A DNA stretch of 8,029 bases from Burkholderiales bacterium (GTDB lineage Bacteria; Pseudomonadota; Gammaproteobacteria; Burkholderiales; SG8-39). The translations under genes and the position numbers were made by a program. This document shows positions 5,372 to 8,029 of this stretch, piece by piece. The stretch spans positions 1 through 8,029 of the forward strand of contig DAIDTN010000067.1 of the NCBI GenBank assembly GCA_027457185.1, given 5' to 3'. The first letter of the stretch is position 1. Each line of letters begins with the position of its first letter. The notes under the pieces were generated by a model that was given only the letters and a program-made list of their open reading frames with translations, had not been told where the DNA came from and searched no databases.

Positions 5372-8029
5372 TCAGTGCGCGGGCGCGCCGACCTCGCCGC
5401 CAACGTCCTGGCGGTGAGTGGTGCCGAGCAGCAGGTACATCGCCGGCACCACGAACAGCGTGAACAGCGTGCCGATCGCGATCCCGCTGGCGATTACCAG
5501 CCCCATGTCGAAGCGGCTGATCGCGCCGGCGCCGCTCGCGGTGACCAGCGGCAGCACGCCCAGCACCATCGCCGCCGTGGTCATCAGGATCGGTCGCAGG
5601 CGGATGCCAGCGGCCTTCTCCACCGCCTCGCGCTTGGACAGGCCTTCGAGCTGCAATTTGTTGGCGAACTCGACGATCAGAATCCCATGTTTGCTGATGA
5701 GCCCGATCAGCGTCACCAAACCCACCTCGGTATAGATGTTCAGGCTCGCACCCCCGACCCCGAGGCTGATGAATATCAAGGCACCGCAGATCGACATCGG
5801 CACCGACACCAGGATGATCAGCGGATCGCGAAAGCTCTCGAACAACGCCGCCAGCGCCAGGAAGATGATGATCAGCGCGAAGAAGAAGGTCACCACCAGC
5901 GCGCTCGACTCCTGCACGAACTGGCGCGACTGGCCGGCATAGTCCACCGTATAGCCTTGGGGCAGCGTGCGCGCGGCGAGGTTCTGCAGATAGCCGATCG
6001 CCTCGCCCTGCGTCACCCCGGGAAAAGGTACGCCGGAAATCGTCGCGGCGTTCAGCTGCTGGAAATGATTCACCGACTCCGGCACGGTGACGGTTTCAAT
6101 ATGCGCGATGGTCGACAGCGGCACCATATCGCCGCTCGCACTGCGCAGGTAGTAATTGGCAAGCTGAGAGGCGTTCAGACGGTCGACCTGCTGCACCTGC
6201 GGGATCACTTTGTAGGAGCGGCCGTAAAGGCTGAAATAGTTGACGTAGCCGCCGCCGAGCATCGAGCCGAGCGCGTTGCCGATATCGCTCATCTGCAGCC
6301 CCAGCTGCGCCGCCAGCTCGCGGTTGATGACGATCTTCGACTGCGGCAGGTCGTAGCGCAGGTCCTTGTCGACGAAGATGAACATGCCGCTCTTTTGCGC
6401 CTGCTGCAAAAAGGCGTCGGCAATATCGTTCAGGCGCTCGAACGGCTCGGTCGTCTGGATTACGAACTGGATCGGCAGGCCAAAGGCGCCGGGCAGCGGC
6501 GACGGCTGGAACGCGACCACGCGCACGCCGGCGATGCGGCCGAGTTCGCCCTGCAACGCCGGCTGCAGCTGTGTAGCGGTCTTGGCACGCTGGTCCCAGG
6601 GCTTGAGCACCATGCCGGCGATGGACTGCCCGGGCATGTCGAGCTGGAACACATGGTCGGTTTCCGGGAAGCGGGCGAAAGTCTGGTAGACCGCTTGCGA
6701 GTACAACTGCCGCTGCGCCAGCGTGGCGTCGGGCGCCGCGGTGGAGGAAGTGATGATGATCCCCTGGTCTTCCTGCGGCGCGAGTTCGGATTTCGCCCCG
6801 GTGTAGAGAAAATAGATGCTGCCGAGAACGATGAGTGCGAACACGGCCGTCACCGCGACGTAGTTCAGCGTTCCGTGCAGCAGCCGCTCATAGCGCCGGT
6901 GCAGCCTGTCGAAAGTGCGGTCGAGCGCCAGCACCAGCCGCGCCTCGATGCCGTGCTCCGACGGGCTGTGTGGTTTGAGCAGGCGCGAGCACATCATCGG
7001 CGACAGCGTCAGCGCGACCACGGCCGAAATGGTCACTGCGCCGACCAGCGTAAACGCGAATTCGGTAAACAGCGCCCCGGTCAGTCCGCCGAGGAAGCCG
7101 ATCGGCACGTAGACGGCGACCAGCACCACGGTCATCGCAATGATCGGGTTGGCGAGTTCGCGCGCGGCGGTGATCGCCGCCTGCATCGGCGACAGTCCCT
7201 CCTCGAGGTGGCGGTTGACGTTTTCCACCACGATGATCGCGTCGTCGACCACCAGCCCGATCGCCAGCACCAGCGCGAGCAGCGTGAGCAGGTTGATGGT
7301 GAAGCCGGCCGCGAGCATCACGCCGAAGGTACCGATGAGCGACAGCGGGATCGCAATCGTCGGGATCGCCACCGAGCGCACCGAACCCAGAAAAGCGTAC
7401 ACCACCAGCGTAACGATCAGCAGCGCCTCCGCCAGCGTCTTCACCACTTCGATGATGGAACTGTTCACGAACTTGGTCGAGTAGTAGACGATTCTTCCCT
7501 GCAAGCCGCGCGGCAGCTGCGTCTGGATGCCGGGGAAAGCGTCGCGCACGCTCGCGATCACGTCGAGCAGGTTCGCCGCCGGCGCCACCTGGATGCCGAT
7601 GTAGACGGCCTGTTTGCCGTCGAAACCGACCGCCGATTCGTAGTCTTCGGCGCCCAGCGTGACTTTGGCCACGTCCTCCAGTCGCACTACGGCGCCGTTT
7701 TGCTGCTTCACCACCATCTTGCGGAATTCGTCGAGCGAATGCAGGCCGGTGGTGGCGGTGAGGATCTGCTGCACCATCTGCCCTTTGGTGTTGCCCACCG
7801 CCGAGAGGAAGTCGTTCGCGGCGAGCGCCGCGCGCACGTCGGCGGCGGTGAGCCCGTAGGCGGCGAGCTTCACCGGGTCGAGCCAGGCGCGCAGCGCGAA
7901 CAGCTTGGCGCCGAGGATCTCGGCGGTCTGCACGCCCTCAACCGCCTGCAGCTTGGGCTGCACCGCGCGAACCAGATAATCGGTGATCTTGTTCGGCGTC
8001 AGCACGTCGCTGGCGAAGCCGATGTACAT
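5372..8029 (-). CDS. RND efflux pump inner-membrane subunit (HAE1/AcrB type), N-terminus cut
   Basis: The frame is open at the right edge and ends at TGA 5374-5372, giving 885 residues. Against AcrB about 145 N-terminal residues are missing, including the first membrane span. It would be a trimeric proton-driven pump that exports drugs or other hydrophobic compounds through a periplasmic adaptor and an outer-membrane channel. The proton-relay residues are present: Asp262-Asp263 in GLVVDDAIIVVENV (AcrB D407/D408) and a Lys at about 780 in GLISKHGILIVEFAN (AcrB K940). The aspartate pair and its surroundings point to the HAE1 drug-efflux class rather than heavy-metal pumps. Porter and docking domains lie between the two membrane blocks (spans around 196-380 and 690-870). 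The adaptor and channel genes would be expected upstream, to the right of the window. Substrate cannot be told. The gamma-like gene starts 34 nt after its stop on the same strand. Confidence 0.93.
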   Translation of the reverse strand: MYIGFASDVLTPNKITDYLVRAVQPKLQAVEGVQTAEILGAKLFALRAWLDPVKLAAYGLTAADVRAALAANDFLSAVGNTKGQMVQQILTATTGLHSLDEFRKMVVKQQNGAVVRLEDVAKVTLGAEDYESAVGFDGKQAVYIGIQVAPAANLLDVIASVRDAFPGIQTQLPRGLQGRIVYYSTKFVNSSIIEVVKTLAEALLIVTLVVYAFLGSVRSVAIPTIAIPLSLIGTFGVMLAAGFTINLLTLLALVLAIGLVVDDAIIVVENVNRHLEEGLSPMQAAITAARELANPIIAMTVVLVAVYVPIGFLGGLTGALFTEFAFTLVGAVTISAVVALTLSPMMCSRLLKPHSPSEHGIEARLVLALDRTFDRLHRRYERLLHGTLNYVAVTAVFALIVLGSIYFLYTGAKSELAPQEDQGIIITSSTAAPDATLAQRQLYSQAVYQTFARFPETDHVFQLDMPGQSIAGMVLKPWDQRAKTATQLQPALQGELGRIAGVRVVAFQPSPLPGAFGLPIQFVIQTTEPFERLNDIADAFLQQAQKSGMFIFVDKDLRYDLPQSKIVINRELAAQLGLQMSDIGNALGSMLGGGYVNYFSLYGRSYKVIPQVQQVDRLNASQLANYYLRSASGDMVPLSTIAHIETVTVPESVNHFQQLNAATISGVPFPGVTQGEAIGYLQNLAARTLPQGYTVDYAGQSRQFVQESSALVVTFFFALIIIFLALAALFESFRDPLIILVSVPMSICGALIFISLGVGGASLNIYTEVGLVTLIGLISKHGILIVEFANKLQLEGLSKREAVEKAAGIRLRPILMTTAAMVLGVLPLVTASGAGAISRFDMGLVIASGIAIGTLFTLFVVPAMYLLLGTTHRQDVGGEVGAPAH

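Overview
The window is GC-rich, tightly packed bacterial DNA and looks chromosomal. The protein types and codon bias suggest a proteobacterium, probably a betaproteobacterium; this is an inference from general appearance, as no rRNA or other marker gene is present. There are seven protein-coding genes. The first and last are cut by the window edges. No tRNA, rRNA, CRISPR array or mobile element was found, and no stretch over 300 bases lacks a gene.

Left part, + strand (1-510): the C-terminal two thirds of a class I SAM-dependent methyltransferase that resembles RquA, the enzyme that converts ubiquinone to rhodoquinone. A plausible intrinsic terminator follows (535-559). It faces a convergent, minus-strand MOT1/SulP-like molybdate or sulfate transporter (602-1753). 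A 193-bp divergent intergenic region (1754-1946) follows, with a perfect 11-bp inverted repeat. On its far side is a plus-strand acyl-CoA dehydrogenase (1947-3197). The usual catalytic Glu position of this enzyme is Thr, and a Glu sits instead at the position used by isovaleryl-CoA and long-chain acyl-CoA dehydrogenases.

Right part, minus strand (3220-8029): four genes run in the same direction. In transcription order they are an RND (HAE1-type) efflux pump inner-membrane subunit cut at its N-terminus by the window edge, a 61-aa single-span protein like a sodium-pump decarboxylase gamma subunit, a beta subunit of a Na+-translocating decarboxylase (OadB/GcdB/MmdB family), and a DUF1345 membrane protein. 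The gamma and beta genes are only 2 nt apart and are almost certainly translated together. The carboxyltransferase and biotin-carrier subunits needed for a working decarboxylase are not in the window.

Together, a rhodoquinone-type methyltransferase, an acyl-CoA dehydrogenase and a Na+-pump decarboxylase membrane module would fit an organism with an anaerobic or facultatively anaerobic side to its energy metabolism. That link is inference from neighbourhood only. No completely new system is evident. The best leads are the orphan beta/gamma pump module, the inverted repeat upstream of the acyl-CoA dehydrogenase, and the altered acyl-CoA dehydrogenase active site.
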